Shown: positions 1 to 11,226, counted from the first letter of the stretch. The stretch: 27,721 bases of DNA from Fragilariopsis cylindrus CCMP1102 (GCA_900095095.1 FMBT01000663.1:1-27721), one strand, 5' to 3'. Notes: generated from the sequence alone by a model not told the origin. Program-made: numbers and translations.

Positions 1-1
1 C

Positions 2-61
2 GCCCCCATCCTCGCCTTCGTCAACGACGAGAACAAGAACAATATCCACGACATGTACTAG
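2..61 (+). CDS. Possible 3' end of a gene cut by the window edge
   Basis: From base 2 there is an open frame of 19 codons ending at TAG (59-61). Almost all codons end in C or G (gcc ccc atc ctc gcc ttc gtc aac gac gag). That is unlike the AT-ending codons of the next gene and looks like the biased codon use of a highly expressed gene. The end reads FVNDENKNNIHDMY. No family is recognised. It stops only about 40 bases before the next ATG. The stretch is short, so chance is a real alternative. Confidence 0.25.
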   Translation, partial: APILAFVNDENKNNIHDMY

Positions 62-99
62 TACTATACTACTACGCTTCACGCAAGAGAAAAATCTAA

Positions 100-869
100 A
101 TGGATTTAATTGTAGATGAAGATGATGATAATAATGATGGTATGTTAGTAGATAAGGGTGAGATGGGTGATGATAATATTCCTATACCACCTGATATGTT
201 ATATATAGAAAGGAATGTAAAACGTGCACATGAAACCTTTCACAGTTTACGTAATATTGGTGGTAAAGAAGTATGCAATGACGTATATGCAAGAAGTCCA
301 AGACATAGCACGAATGAAGAAATGTTTTATATTGGTAAAGTATCAAAAATATCTGATGTAACAATTGAAGATTGTATTGCAAGACAATGGAATATGATTG
401 AACATCATGCATCTAATTTACGACCAATTGAATTGAAACCAAATCAAGGAAAATTAGAACTATGGATTGCACCAGGTGATTCTGAATTAGATGTGGCATA
501 TAATCGACCAACATTACAAATGATAAAAATGAATAAGTATCCTATTACCAGTAAAGAATTAAAAATAATGTAATTGGTTTTCAGGGTGAGGTATATCAAG
601 ATGGTGAAGAAGGTTTCCGATCATGGCGTACCGATGATGGTTATCCAGCAAGAGCTGAAATTAATGAAGGTGGTGAAACTCGAGCACCCACAAATGATGA
701 ACTGGAACAGTTACAAAAAGAATTAAAAGATCAAAATATTGATGTTGATAATGTTGATGATCTATTACAAGAAATGGAAAAACAAAATGCAATGACAAGA
801 CAAAGCGAACTAGAACAAGAATTTCAAAAAGCGAAAGAAGACAAGCAAAAGAAAACAGAAACAGAATAG
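100..869 (+). CDS. Unrecognised acidic protein, reading frame broken once
   Basis: The frame opens at ATG 100, with an in-frame TAA just upstream (97-99), and would stop at 573 after 157 residues. A second frame (-1) then runs without interruption from about 555 to TAG 867-869. It continues in the same style, with FQGEVYQDGEEGFRSWRTDD followed by a Glu/Lys/Gln-rich probable coiled coil ending KKTETE. Adding one A to the A5 run at 561-565 joins both frames into one protein of about 256 residues. The N-terminus is Asp/Asn-rich. The middle carries an ordered-looking segment (IARQWNMIEHHASNLRPIEL, then LELWIAPGDSELDVAYNRP). No signal peptide or membrane segment is visible and I cannot name a family. 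An intron at 551-584 fits GT-AG but does not restore the frame. Upstream exons cannot be excluded. Confidence 0.6.
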
Positions 870-1460
870 ATTCTTTAAAATAAAACTGATCCTCGCAGTG
901 CAATTAATTGTATATATACGAAAACCTATTAATGCAATTAGCTGATATAACAATTTTAAATATCATAATACTGTTTCTTTAAATGCATAACTTTATCATA
1001 ATACATGTGTTGTATTTTAGGACATGTACTAATCATCGTATACCACTCACTATAGACTTTCTTACAATAGAAAGGTTGTAGCAACTAAGTTAACGGAAAT
1101 CACATCTTTCCGAACCATAATCGTCAAAAAACGAGATGGAATTTGAAAATAAAGTTTTTCCGCTTGTCCCGGGATTAATAGTTTTTTCATTCACGGACAT
1201 CACCTTCACGTCTTTGCCAGCCATTCATGCTGTCAATTTTAGATTTTAAGCAAGCTCGACACAAACCGTTGCTTGCTGATGATTCACAGCATTCAGCCAT
1301 CCATCAAACTATTTTTTGAATCATATCGAAGCAGCCACAATCTGAGATTATCATGTCTGTTACACTGTAATCTGAATTTGTCTGTGTGAATAAGAAAAGA
1401 GGAAGCTGTATAAATAACGATAACAATCAAGTAAACAAACATTTATTCTTATTTTTACGA
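870..1460. other. Intergenic region
   Basis: This is AT-rich sequence between two plus-strand genes. It holds the 3' flank of the first and the promoter and 5' leader of the transporter. I see no gene, tRNA-like fold or repeat of note. A non-ATG extension of the transporter frame reaches back to about 1386, but the ATG at 1461 suits the presequence better. Confidence 0.6.
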
Positions 1461-3870
1461 ATGACATCTACTGGTACTCGAGAAAGCGGAATATCGGCAT
1501 CATCATCGTCACCGTTGTTGTTAAAGAAATATAAAAGAAGAAGAAAGAGAATCAACTCTCCCGTTGTACTTGTCTGCCTTATTCTACTATCAACCTCCGT
1601 TGTGGTATCATCGATAACATCATCATCATTATCATCGGGATCCTTAGAACTCTACAGGAATAGTAAAAGCAACAACAGTAACAATATCAATAGCAGCATC
1701 AGGAATAGAAAAACTAAGAATTGGAATATTAGTAGCATGATGACGAAAACCGCTAATCGTATTCGAGGAGGAGATGACAGTTCATCCGACGGGGGCAGCA
1801 GTAGTGATAAGGCTGATGATGATGATGCTGCCGTCGTCGCTGCTGCTGCTGCAGAATCCACCACCATCAAACCCGCTGCTGAGACTGTTGAGACTGATGA
1901 AACAAACACAAGCAGTAGTAAGGAAAAGAAGGAGAAGAAACCATTTTCATGGCGTGATGCACGGCGAACATTATTTCCAATTCATGGAAAAGATGAGGTT
2001 ACTAAATTTTTACTGATGGGATCAATCAAATTCTTTATTATAATGGCATTAACATTAACAAGAGATACTAAAGATACGTTGGTTGTGACACAATGTGGTG
2101 CAGAAGCTATTGCCTTTCTAAAGGTAAGTAGTTGTGAAATTGTTATCTTATGTTATCTATCTTATGATATGTTGTTAAAAAAAATTATTTTTACATCTTT
2201 TCAACAATTGCTACCAAGTGAACATGCATGTCCATTGCAAATGGTGGGAGGGAAAAAGTTTGTTGCCATCATTTGCAGCTTTTAATGATTCCTTTGTTTG
2301 TTTCACTTGTTTGTGAATTGATGATTTTTTTGCTTACGTTTTCACTCACATTTTAAAAATCCCTGTAACCACATAATAACTTTTCAATACTAGATTTATG
2401 GCGTTCTACCAGCAGCAACAGCATTTATCGCTTTATATTCAAAAATGTCGGATTCATTGGGCAAGAAAACACTGTTTTACACAACGTGTATCCCGTTCTT
2501 TATCTTTTTCATAATATTTGACATGCTAATTTATCCCAATACCGATTGGTTGCATCCAACGCTTTCTTCGGTAGAGACATTTTTGGGAATAAGCTCTGGT
2601 GGTAGTGGTGGCATGACCGTTTTGGCTAGTATCATCGCACACTGGACGAGTGCATTGTTTTATGTTGTAGCAGAAATATATTCATCGGTTTCGGTCGGTC
2701 TTTTATTTTGGCAATTTGCGAATGAGAATGTTCCTGTCGATCAGGCGAAAAGATTTTATCCATTATTTGCACAAATGAGTGGACTGGCACCGGTCCTAGC
2801 AGGACAATATGTGGTACGGTTTGCCAGTCGGGCAGAAACATTTGGATCCTCTTTGCATCGACTTACAGCGGCAATAACCTTTGCGGGGTGTGGTATTTGT
2901 TTCTTTTATAACGCTGCCACAAGTTACATACAGCGAAAGGAAGGAGTACAATTAACAAATACATCTACGGTAGCCATTGAGGGCAACGGCGACGACGACG
3001 CAGAAAAGAAGAAGAAAAAACCTAAGATGTCAATGGGTGATTCGATGAAGTTCTTAGCATCATCTCAATATTTGAGATTGATAGCATCGCTTGTTTTAGG
3101 ATACGGACTGAGTATTAATTTTACTGAGGTCATGTGGAAATCTCTCGTTAAAAAACAATATCCAAATCCATTGGATTATCAGCGGTTTATGGGAAACTTT
3201 TCCTCAGCGGTCGGTCTGAGTACGTGTATAGTTATTTTATTTGGCGTTCACGTTATTCGTATCCTTGGTTGGAAAGTGGGAGCAATGGCTACTCCTGCGA
3301 TCATGTCAGTTCTAGCAGCTCCCTTCTTTGCTTGTATCTTGATGGGAACTGATAGTCCCGCAAGACTTCACATAGCTGTTATTTTCGGAACCATGCAATC
3401 ACTTCTGAGTAAAACGTCCAAGTATGCTCTTTTTGATCCTACAACACAAATGTCATACATTCCATTAGACCAAGAGTCTAAGGTCAAGGGAAAGGCCGCA
3501 ATCGACGTACTAGGATCTCGTATAGGAAAGAGTGGTGGATCGTTCATCCAACAGATGTAAGTGAAATAATCCCATCGATAATCGTCACTTGATGGAAAGA
3601 GAACTAAAGTATGTATGCGACGCTATTACATTAAGAGATACGCATGCTCATTACTGTTTCTTTCTTTGTTCTTTGATTTTGTTTCTATTTCTTCAAATCG
3701 GAATTCGTAGTCTTGTGTTTGGTTTTGGCAACATCATCAATGCAGCACCTGTTGTGGCAGTCATCTTTTATTCTATTTTATTCGCTTGGTTATCAGCCGC
3801 TAATAAACTAAGCGCTTTATTTGTTGCGCAAACAGCAATGAATACAGCAGAAAAGGCGAAGAAAGAATAG
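1461..3870 (+). CDS. Plastid-type ATP/ADP (nucleotide) transporter, NTT family, three exons
   Basis: Exons 1461-2123, 2394-3556 and 3711-3870 join in frame to give 661 residues. The protein is a TLC-family nucleotide transporter, known from plastids and from intracellular bacteria such as Chlamydia and Rickettsia. The start at 1461 gives a basic N-terminus and a strong hydrophobic segment (residues about 34-52, VVLVCLILL), fitting an ER signal, then a Ser/Asn/Asp-rich spacer to about 160. The transporter core begins near residue 163 (KPFSWRDARRTLFPIHG). Candidate equivalents of the four charged residues essential in plant NTTs are Lys204 (TRDTKDT), Glu315 (VAEIYSS), Glu466 (NFTEVMWKS) and Lys600 (SRIGKSGG), at similar spacing. 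A low-complexity loop with Lys/Asp runs lies near 418-430. Family assignment is firm. Substrate (ATP/ADP exchange or broader nucleotide import) and exact membrane cannot be read from sequence. No clear ASAFAP motif follows the signal. Confidence 0.92.
2124..2393 (+). other. Intron 1 of the nucleotide transporter
   Basis: Donor AG|GTAAGT at 2124 and acceptor ACTAG|ATT at 2393, 270 bases, phase 0. Splicing joins AIAFLK to IYGVLPAATAF, which is the expected order in this family. The unspliced frame stops at 2285. Confidence 0.9.
3557..3710 (+). other. Intron 2 of the nucleotide transporter
   Basis: Donor GAT|GTAAGT at 3557 and acceptor TTCGTAG|TCT at 3710, 154 bases, phase 2. Splicing gives GGSFIQQILVFGFGN, continuing into the last membrane segment and the Lys/Glu-rich tail that ends at TAG 3868-3870. 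The ATG at 3589 lies inside this intron and does not start a gene. Confidence 0.87.
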
Positions 3871-4663
3871 TGTTCCTTTGCTTCGAGTTGACAGATGCAA
3901 AGATATTACAAGAAATTGCATCAAGTTTCCTCCAAAAAATTGCAGAACACACACGTCACAGCTAGTAGCAAATATACCATTCAATGTCTTTATCAACAAC
4001 AGTAATCTAAACGTGATCGCTCTAAATGGCTATGTAGTCATAAGCCAGTTTATTAACCATCGTAATAATCATTGCTAGCTACAATAGTGGAAGTCACTTA
4101 ATTTATTTTTTAAAATTACATTCTACAATACTTATTTTTATTTATAGAAGCAATCTCCAGTATATTGATGACCCACTCGATGATATCAGGGTATTCAATA
4201 TGCTGTAAAAGAATCGGACGAATGAAATGTAAGATGTATATATATATTTAAGCTACCTTCCCACATGCCGTTGGTTTGCTTGTCGTGTTGCTGTACGATG
4301 TGGTGCAGTTCTCAATTATGTAAGAATCAGTATAGATTTTGTGTCATAACAAATTCAATGACAACAAATAATGCTAAACTGTAAAAGATCACATCCGGTT
4401 TATTTTAACCTGGTCCATTGGATTTCAGTACAAAAGCTACATATATTTCCACACAAAATATTTTCATTTTCTGTCAGAGTGTAACCATACCCTGTTGTTA
4501 TCGCTGTTGCTTGTAATCTCGTGCTCTTGAAGAATTGCTTTTACAAAAGTAGTATCTTTTTTATTAAAAGGATTATTACCAAAATAATTCACAATCGATT
4601 CTTTTGACCATCCTGTTCTACTTTTGGATCATTATAGGATTGCGACTACTTCCAATTTTCAAT
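3871..4663. other. Intergenic region between convergent genes
   Basis: This holds the 3' flanks of the transporter (plus) and of the small membrane protein (minus). It is AT-rich, with a short TA run near 4238-4250. The short open frame at 3878-4078 has no recognisable content. I see no gene here. Confidence 0.55.
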
Positions 4664-5311
4664 CTATTTATTCTCCTCCTCCTCCTCCTCCTCCTCCTGA
4701 TGTTCCCAGATAATGATTTTAGTAATTACATAATAGACAAGACCAATTATTGAACAGCAAATGATAGCAACGCATATCCTAATCCACGCGCCTGCATTAT
4801 TATCTATCCGCCCACTCTTGATGTCAGAAAGAATAGCAATCATTATGCAAATCAATGGAAGGTAGGATGACCATATTCCTCCATCATAAAAATAGGAAAC
4901 CATCACCAAACCGTAGCAAACGTATTTAATTTTAGTGTAGGTCTCTCTACCAATTTCTACGATTTTTGCATCTTTGAGTGCATCAATTCGACGGCATCGT
5001 TCACAATGAACCAACACACCAGCGACGAAACAACATACATTGAGCAATCCAATATCCTTCCGCCATTCATTATTTGTATTGTTCTGTGGAATAAGGTTAG
5101 TATATGGAATGAAAGCACATCCAAAACAAACCCATGTCATGTATTTCCATTTTGTCCAACAATCAAGATCTTCGATACGTTTCATTTCTGATTTTATTTG
5201 CATGTATTGGATTTCTTTTACTATGTCATCTTCGTCATCTTCTATTACGGGAAGACGACCACTACTACTACTGCGGGTATGATTATTCTGTCGTCTCTGT
5301 AATGTGACCAT
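4664..5311 (-). CDS. Small multi-pass membrane protein, unrecognised
   Basis: An uninterrupted frame of 215 residues runs from ATG 5311. The N-terminal 60 residues are hydrophilic (SSSSGRLPVIEDDEDD). Four to five hydrophobic stretches follow: WVCFGCAFIPYT (about 79-90), IGLLNVCCFVAGVLVH (about 108-123), VCYGLVMVSYF (about 151-161), SYLPLICIMIAIL (about 169-181) and ICVAIICCSIIGLVYYVI (about 199-216). A short acidic tail of consecutive Glu residues is encoded by the CTC repeat at 4673-4698. The charged loop CERCRRIDALKDAK sits between segments 2 and 3. The pattern suggests an integral membrane protein with a cytosolic N-terminus. No family or catalytic motif is recognised. It is divergent from histone H3 and convergent with the transporter. 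Confidence 0.6.
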   Translation of the reverse strand: MVTLQRRQNNHTRSSSSGRLPVIEDDEDDIVKEIQYMQIKSEMKRIEDLDCWTKWKYMTWVCFGCAFIPYTNLIPQNNTNNEWRKDIGLLNVCCFVAGVLVHCERCRRIDALKDAKIVEIGRETYTKIKYVCYGLVMVSYFYDGGIWSSYLPLICIMIAILSDIKSGRIDNNAGAWIRICVAIICCSIIGLVYYVITKIIIWEHQEEEEEEEENK

Positions 5312-6218
5312 ACTGATTGTCGTGATTGTATTGCGATGGTACTAGGTACTATACCCGGTAGGTAGTCTGATTGCTATTTTTATTATAATGTTTCTGTTTG
5401 GCTCATTAGGCAAAACAATATCATTACTAAACTCTATTACACATCGTGACAAGTTTTTTTTCTCAACGCTTGTCGTTGATTTTTGTATTAGCTGTTTGCA
5501 CAGCACTTCGGGTATCTTTTTCTACTATGAGCATTAATTAAAAATCTATATTTTTGGACTGGAACGAACCCACATTTATTGTGTATGTACCTACGATTGT
5601 TGCTGGCGCGAGGGGGCGTCTAAGTTCATTGCGTGAAAAAGTAGAAAGAGAGAGAATGAGAGAGAGAAAATGAGAGAGAGAGAAATTCGTGTTCTAAAAA
5701 TAAAAATTTGAAAATAGCATTAAGTACCGTAACTATATATTTTTAGCACAGGATTTCGGCCAGGTTTCTACGCGTTCTACTGGTGTTTTTAGTTGTTTCT
5801 GGTTTTATTTTGATTTTCTCACCCACTAAGTGAAAAAGTGAAACAACATAACCGACTCGTTTTGACTACTTGGATTAAACAAAATTATGAGGGGAACTTA
5901 GTCGAATTCATACAAACTGGAGAGTATTTATACGTATGAAGCATACCTAATGCATATGATCTCATACATAATAAGTACTTCGTACAGTATCCGCACAAGA
6001 TTATTTTTTGCTTCTTCGTTGATTGAGAGATGAAAAGAAAGCACGCGCGGTGGCAGCAGGTGTGTAACTCAAAATTGTGAACAGTTGCGTCAACAGACAA
6101 GACCTTTCACTCGTGAAAGCTACAGTACTGTACTGTAACATCACAACATTAACACAGAACATCGAACATTAATAAAATATTTAGAAATTGCTTCTCAGTT
6201 AATCAATCAATCTTAACA
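5312..6218. promoter_or_regulatory. Divergent intergenic region upstream of histone H3
   Basis: About 900 bases separate the minus-strand membrane protein from the H3 start, so both promoters should lie here. It contains a GA-rich repeat (5646-5684) and an A-rich leader just before the H3 ATG. No single element can be identified with certainty and no coding frame here is convincing. Confidence 0.45.
5646..5684 (+). repeat. GA-rich simple repeat
   Basis: Imperfect (GA)n tract with interruptions (agagagagaatgagagag and similar), on the purine-rich strand, in the shared upstream region of the membrane protein gene and histone H3. Confidence 0.85.
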
Positions 6219-6841
<623 letters not shown>

Positions 6842-6912
6842 GAGAGGTTTTCGAAGGAAGAAGAAGATGAATTGGAACGGTTGTTAGTTAATTAAGGTTT
6901 TTGTTCTATACC

Positions 6913-6936
<24 letters not shown>
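6913..6936. repeat. (AT)12 dinucleotide repeat
   Basis: Uninterrupted AT repeat about 70 bases after the H3 stop codon, probably in the 3' UTR or flank. Confidence 0.9.
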
Positions 6937-6943
<7 letters not shown>

Positions 6944-7500
6944 CGATAAAAGGACAAGAACTATGTACACGAAAAGAGAAATATCATTTATATAGTAGAA
7001 GATCGCATACTTCCCAGTGGTATCAAACGAAGAGAGGAGGAGGGAGGTAGAGAAAATATGTTCTGGACTTGGATTTAATAACAGGAAGAGAGGCAACAAG
7101 TAAAACCAAATATGATATTTTATGTTATATTTTATTTTTACTCGATTGGTTGGATGATAACATACCGGGACACAATTTGATTTGATGGGGAAACATATTA
7201 TACGGTACTACTGGTGAAAAAGAAGAGAAGAAGATATTCGATGTTCATTATTTATATTAAAAAAATTAATTTAATAAAATAAAATTATTAAATTGCACAA
7301 TCTTAGCTATCCATATCGTACGTAGGCATACATCACATATATGAAACTTTAATCAATCGTTCATCGTCATTGATCATTAGAATGAGGCCAATTTATAACA
7401 TACACGACGTTATTTAGTTTCCATCTAAATTTCTTTTTTGGTTTCCTAATACGCGGCTGGTATCATTACTGTGTGCTATTGCTATAATTGTAGTTACTGA

Positions 7501-7523
7501 TGGTGGTGGTGGTGGTGGTGGTT
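7501..7523 (+). repeat. (TGG)n trinucleotide repeat
   Basis: About seven tandem TGG units in non-coding sequence, followed by a local GC-rich patch (gcggccgcg). Confidence 0.9.
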
Positions 7524-7887
7524 GAGGATGCGGCCGCGTGATGGTGCCAAGTTGGATGCAGCGATATGATTGTCTCATTGCCAGTGCAGTATCGCCACCA
7601 AATTATTTATGCCTGTGCTTGTCCTATCAATTCTAGTCGTTTGTTGTTGCAATCTCATCAACGACGCAGCTGTATGAGTCTCGTTGCAAAAGGTATCTAG
7701 AAACCATCCAAATGAGTGGAAATGTAACATCGCATCGCATCCCATCTTCTAATAATACTAAGTTAAATCATTGCATTGATGGCGTTGTGGACCCCCAATC
7801 AACTAAGTACTGAAGCCATGATATAGAAAAGTGTCTATTGTCTTCTGTGCTAGTAGTGCGATATGAATAAAATCAAAATTATGACCT

Positions 7888-8885
7888 TTATGCTGTTGTT
7901 GTTGTAGTTTGCTTAGTGCTGCTGTTGTTGTTTTGTTTACTTATTTCCGCTAATACCATATCTTGTGTTAAAATAACACGTCGGCAATAAGGACATACTG
8001 TTGATCCAGTACTTAACCAATCAACTATACATTGTAAATGAAAATGATGATGATGACGACAATCAATATTATTATGTTTTTCCGAAGTAGTATGATTATG
8101 ACAGATATAGATTTGTTCACCAACTTTTACATCATTGATACAAATAGGACAACAAAAATTAAGCTGTTCCTGTTCCTGATCGTCGTCATTATTATCATCA
8201 CAGCTGTTGCCTTGTTCTTGTTCTTCTAACGCCATTGTTGCTGCAGCGATGATGATGATGATGACGACAACAGCGACGGCGATGATGATAATGACGTCAA
8301 CGATGAGTTTTCCTCTTGAGTGTTGCTTTGCTCTTTCATAACAATTGCTGCCGATGCTGCCACTACTGTTGGACCACCATCTGGAATGGTAATAATCGAT
8401 GTTCCAGATTTTGACTTCCAATCATTCAAATCATTTTCGGTTACCATTTTACTAACAAGAACAGATGATAAAACATCTCGTTTTTGTGTAGACGTTAGAC
8501 ACATCAATATATCCTTTATCGCCAAAGCACGATCAGTTGTGTTCGCCATCTCCAAGGCATCATCGTTGTTGTTACCGTCGTCACTGTTATTAGAAGTATC
8601 GTCATCGTCGTTGTTATCGTTACCGGTAGTACGACAACAGCACAATATGAATAGTAGTCGTTCTTTTAATTTCTTTATTGTACTATAATCTGATAAAAGA
8701 ACTATGTCGATGAATAAACAGTTACATAAGAACCGTATCGCTACCAACGCGAAAAGGAATAAAACAATAATACAAATTAATGTCAATCCAATCATAGCAT
8801 TGTCATCGTCATCATCATTGTCGATGTCATTGTCATTGCCGTTTCGAATTTTATCGACCAAACTACTGAATGGTATTCTCGACAT
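7888..8885 (-). CDS. Membrane-anchored RING-H2 finger protein (probable E3 ubiquitin ligase), frame broken
   Basis: From ATG 8885 the frame gives an Asp/Asn-rich N-terminus and a hydrophobic anchor (about residues 31-62, ICIIVLFLFALVAI). Next come more Asp/Asn-rich linkers and the segment IKDILMCLTSTQKRDVLSSV, ending at 8226 in a poly-Ser tract. The RING lies in another frame ending at 7888: CCPIC, then ICHNH, a His-rich stretch HHHHFHLQC and CPYC, a C3H2C3-type pattern. A membrane segment plus a C-terminal RING-H2 is the usual layout of ATL-like ligases, so I read this as one gene with a break inside the repetitive stretch at 8226-8421, equivalent to one missing base or an intron I cannot place. 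Alternatively the RING part is a separate small protein starting at the in-frame ATG near 8237. Confidence 0.65.
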
Positions 8886-9521
8886 ACTTCTTTCTTTGTC
8901 GTAATATCTCCCTCGATAACAAGCAATATCGTCTACTGTTCTTCAACTATATTATCATTGTGTACAAGAATACTTCGTTGACCAAGCTCTACAATGAAGA
9001 ACGAAGAGACGAAAGACGAAGAGTTCGGAGATGGGTGATTGAATTCACAATTCTGCTGACTACGACGTTGTCACATTCATCTCGTTATATTTAAGTATTA
9101 ATGCATATCTTCTCGGCGAATTAAGACAATCGTGCGAAAATAAACAAAATTCCAACTTCCCTGCGCTACAAGCACTCGTAGTTAGTATAGTACATTGTAT
9201 CTTACCTACCAGTCATAATAATATGTAAGATGGCAAAGTTTGTTTAGTTATACGTTATACAGCTTCAATGATGACTGAAAATGGCAAAGTAGCAATATTG
9301 AGTAAGCATTTGGTTTAAACCTACATTGTACAATAGATAAATAAATAGATAGATAAATATACATATATATATATATTATATATATATATAGTTCAATAAA
9401 AATTAACAAGTCCCGTATAATATAATATCCTAATATAATATGATGTAATATGTAAATTCACAATATGGTAATTAGCTAATTAATATGCACACTCCCCTAA
9501 AGTTTTCCAAAAAATTCACAT
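8886..9521. other. Intergenic region with AT repeat
   Basis: This lies between two minus-strand genes: the promoter side of the RING gene and the 3' flank of the SnoaL-like gene. It contains an AT-repeat block at 9363-9391. A short Arg/Glu-rich open frame on the plus strand (8870-9094) looks like chance. Confidence 0.5.
9363..9391. repeat. AT dinucleotide repeat, near-palindromic
   Basis: Two AT tracts joined by TATTATA, self-complementary, about 130 bases beyond the stop codon of the SnoaL-like gene. Confidence 0.88.
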
Positions 9522-11054
9522 TCAGTTAAGTCGATCCCTCCACCAACGCGGAAGTTTGTTTTTACTCGATGATGTCTTGGGGAATAGACGGCCACTACCA
9601 CTAGTTTTAAAGAGATTGTTGCCCAAAATTTTTTGGACTTTCAAATCAGATAAGGATGGTACGGGAATGCCCAATGTTTGAAGGATACCAAAGATACTAT
9701 CCTTGCCTTGTGCGGTCGTCATTCCACCAGCAGCTTCGCCTACCACGTACCCACCTCTCAAACATCGGACTTGCATTTTCTCTAATGAATTAAATGTAAT
9801 CGACCAAGATTCAGTGGCACCAATGTATCGTCGTCCATCTGGTTTTCCCGTCATGAAAGTAGCGGCTTTTCCCAATAAACCACCACCAAGACCAATAGCA
9901 CCCTCCAATGGTTGTTGATACGTTCCGGTGGCTTTGACAAAGAATCGAACCGTTAAAGGATCGACGACATCCACCGTGAAACCATAGCAATTTGGAGTCA
10001 AGTCGGGGAATGCTTCATAGATCCTGAAATAATTATCGACAACGTCGAAATAATCTGGTTTGTTCAAGGGACCGATCAAGGGACCCTTAAACACAAAATC
10101 GTCTGCCAAAATCGTGGAACGATTTCGTTGATCTCGAATAAGTTCGAGTTCTTTTTGAGACAGCGGCTTTCTATTTCTGCCACGTTGTTGATTATTGTTG
10201 TTGTTGTTGTTGGCGTTGGCGTTGTAATTATTGTTGTTGTTATAACTGCCACGTTGACTATAGTTGTTGTTGTTGGCGTTGTAATCCATGTTGTTTATAT
10301 TACTCCCACGTTGTTGCTGTTGCTGTTGCCGTTGATTATTGTTGTTGTTGTTGGCGTTGTAATTATTGTTGAAATTATTACTGCCTTGTTGCTGCTGTTG
10401 CTGCCGCTGTTGCTGTTGCAGTTGCTTTAGATTATAGTTGTTGCTATTGTTGGCGTTGTAATTATTGTTGTTTTGACTATTTTTGGGGTTCTGCAAATAA
10501 TTATTTCCGCTACCGTTGTCGTTGTAACTATTGTAGTCCACATTTACAACCATGTTGGGATTATCGTGTGGTCTCATTGGACTAAAGTAACCACTTTGAT
10601 ATTTAATAAATCGTTCGGCAGCAAAACACAGTTGCCGATTCAGAATGCCTTGGTCTCTAATGTTCGCCAGGTTCATCCCGGGTTTTACTCCTATGTCCCC
10701 AAACTCCCGAGGAGGAGCAGTAGTTGCACTACGTGTACGTACCGCCGACATGGGACGATTTTCATTGTTCGATCCACCACTAGCTTCGTACCATTGAGGA
10801 TTCCCATCCAACATATCTTGCAAGGGAGCGATGGTCCGTGATCGCGTTCGGACCCGGCCGGACACAGGGTTTTGACCACTAAACGCCCAAGAGTTTGCTA
10901 CCATTGTTGACGATACCAACGCCATGAATAGAAGCGAATTCGACAACAATAAGAACTTCATCATGGTTATGTTGCTTTTCACTTTTTTCGTTTCGTTTCG
11001 TTTCGTTGTTACTGCCCGAATCTTAGAAGACGAGTGTCGTATGTTGGTGGGCAC
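9522..11054 (-). CDS. Plastid-targeted SnoaL/NTF2-like protein with N/Q-rich domain
   Basis: The frame is open for 510 residues from ATG 11054, but the start at 10964 (MMKFLLLSNSLLFMALVSS) is preferred because it puts the hydrophobic core at the N-terminus, giving 480 residues. The signal ends in NSWAF, so cleavage before Phe fits the plastid presequence rule of diatoms. The sequence RTRSxTxAPxx occurs twice (about 69-79 and 106-116, numbering from 11054). Residues about 172-292 are almost wholly Asn, Gln, Tyr, Gly and Ser, with Gln runs and YNANNN units. From about 317 an ordered domain follows (FKGPLIGPLNKPDYF, then FPDLTPNCYGF and VRFFVKATGTY), resembling the cone-shaped SnoaL-like fold, with a hydrophobic pocket but no assignable catalytic residues. 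A basic tail ends it. Ligand unknown. No frame break. Confidence 0.72.
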   Translation of the reverse strand: MPTNIRHSSSKIRAVTTKRNETKKVKSNITMMKFLLLSNSLLFMALVSSTMVANSWAFSGQNPVSGRVRTRSRTIAPLQDMLDGNPQWYEASGGSNNENRPMSAVRTRSATTAPPREFGDIGVKPGMNLANIRDQGILNRQLCFAAERFIKYQSGYFSPMRPHDNPNMVVNVDYNSYNDNGSGNNYLQNPKNSQNNNNYNANNSNNYNLKQLQQQQRQQQQQQGSNNFNNNYNANNNNNNQRQQQQQQRGSNINNMDYNANNNNYSQRGSYNNNNNYNANANNNNNNNQQRGRNRKPLSQKELELIRDQRNRSTILADDFVFKGPLIGPLNKPDYFDVVDNYFRIYEAFPDLTPNCYGFTVDVVDPLTVRFFVKATGTYQQPLEGAIGLGGGLLGKAATFMTGKPDGRRYIGATESWSITFNSLEKMQVRCLRGGYVVGEAAGGMTTAQGKDSIFGILQTLGIPVPSLSDLKVQKILGNNLFKTSGSGRLFPKTSSSKNKLPRWWRDRLN

Positions 11055-11176
11055 TTTACGAGAACAATAGCAGTCTTATCTCTGAAAACAACAAACAAAA
11101 CAATGGTACTATTGTGTATGAAAAATAATCTTGACACCAGCTCGATACTCAACGCTTCACGCACACATTGAACATA

Positions 11177-11226
11177 CTTCCTCCGGGCAACGCTTAATTC
11201 ACCCGCGCTATAGCGTGAAAATTTAG
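11177..11226 (+). repeat. Left terminal inverted repeat of the MITE
   Basis: Fifty bases matching the reverse complement of 11481-11530 at 49 positions; begins immediately after TA at 11175-11176. Confidence 0.92.

Larger units (their letters stand above)
6842..7887. other. Intergenic region between convergent genes
   Basis: About 1 kb holding the 3' flanks of histone H3 and of the minus-strand RING gene. It contains a TA repeat (6913-6936) and a GGT repeat (7501-7523). I find no convincing coding frame or RNA gene. Confidence 0.55.

Noticed and set aside
561..565. Programmed -1 ribosomal frameshifting as the cause of the frame breaks
   Set aside because: The sites share no slippery heptamer or common motif, and one Bud32 break goes the opposite way; read-level errors explain the set better.
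551..584. A 34-base GT-AG intron in the first gene
   Set aside because: Splicing it gives TGA two codons later and removes sequence (KNNVIGFQ) that reads as protein in the downstream frame; one added A at 561-565 is simpler.
3589..3870. A separate small membrane protein
   Set aside because: It is the third exon of the nucleotide transporter read through part of intron 2.
8870..9094. Plus-strand open frame of 74 codons
   Set aside because: Overlaps the start of the RING gene on the other strand; composition looks like chance and no motif is visible.
10128..10430. Hydrophobic plus-strand open frame (Val/Leu/Ile runs)
   Set aside because: It is the complement of the Asn/Gln repeat coding region; GTT/TTG repeats read as hydrophobic residues.
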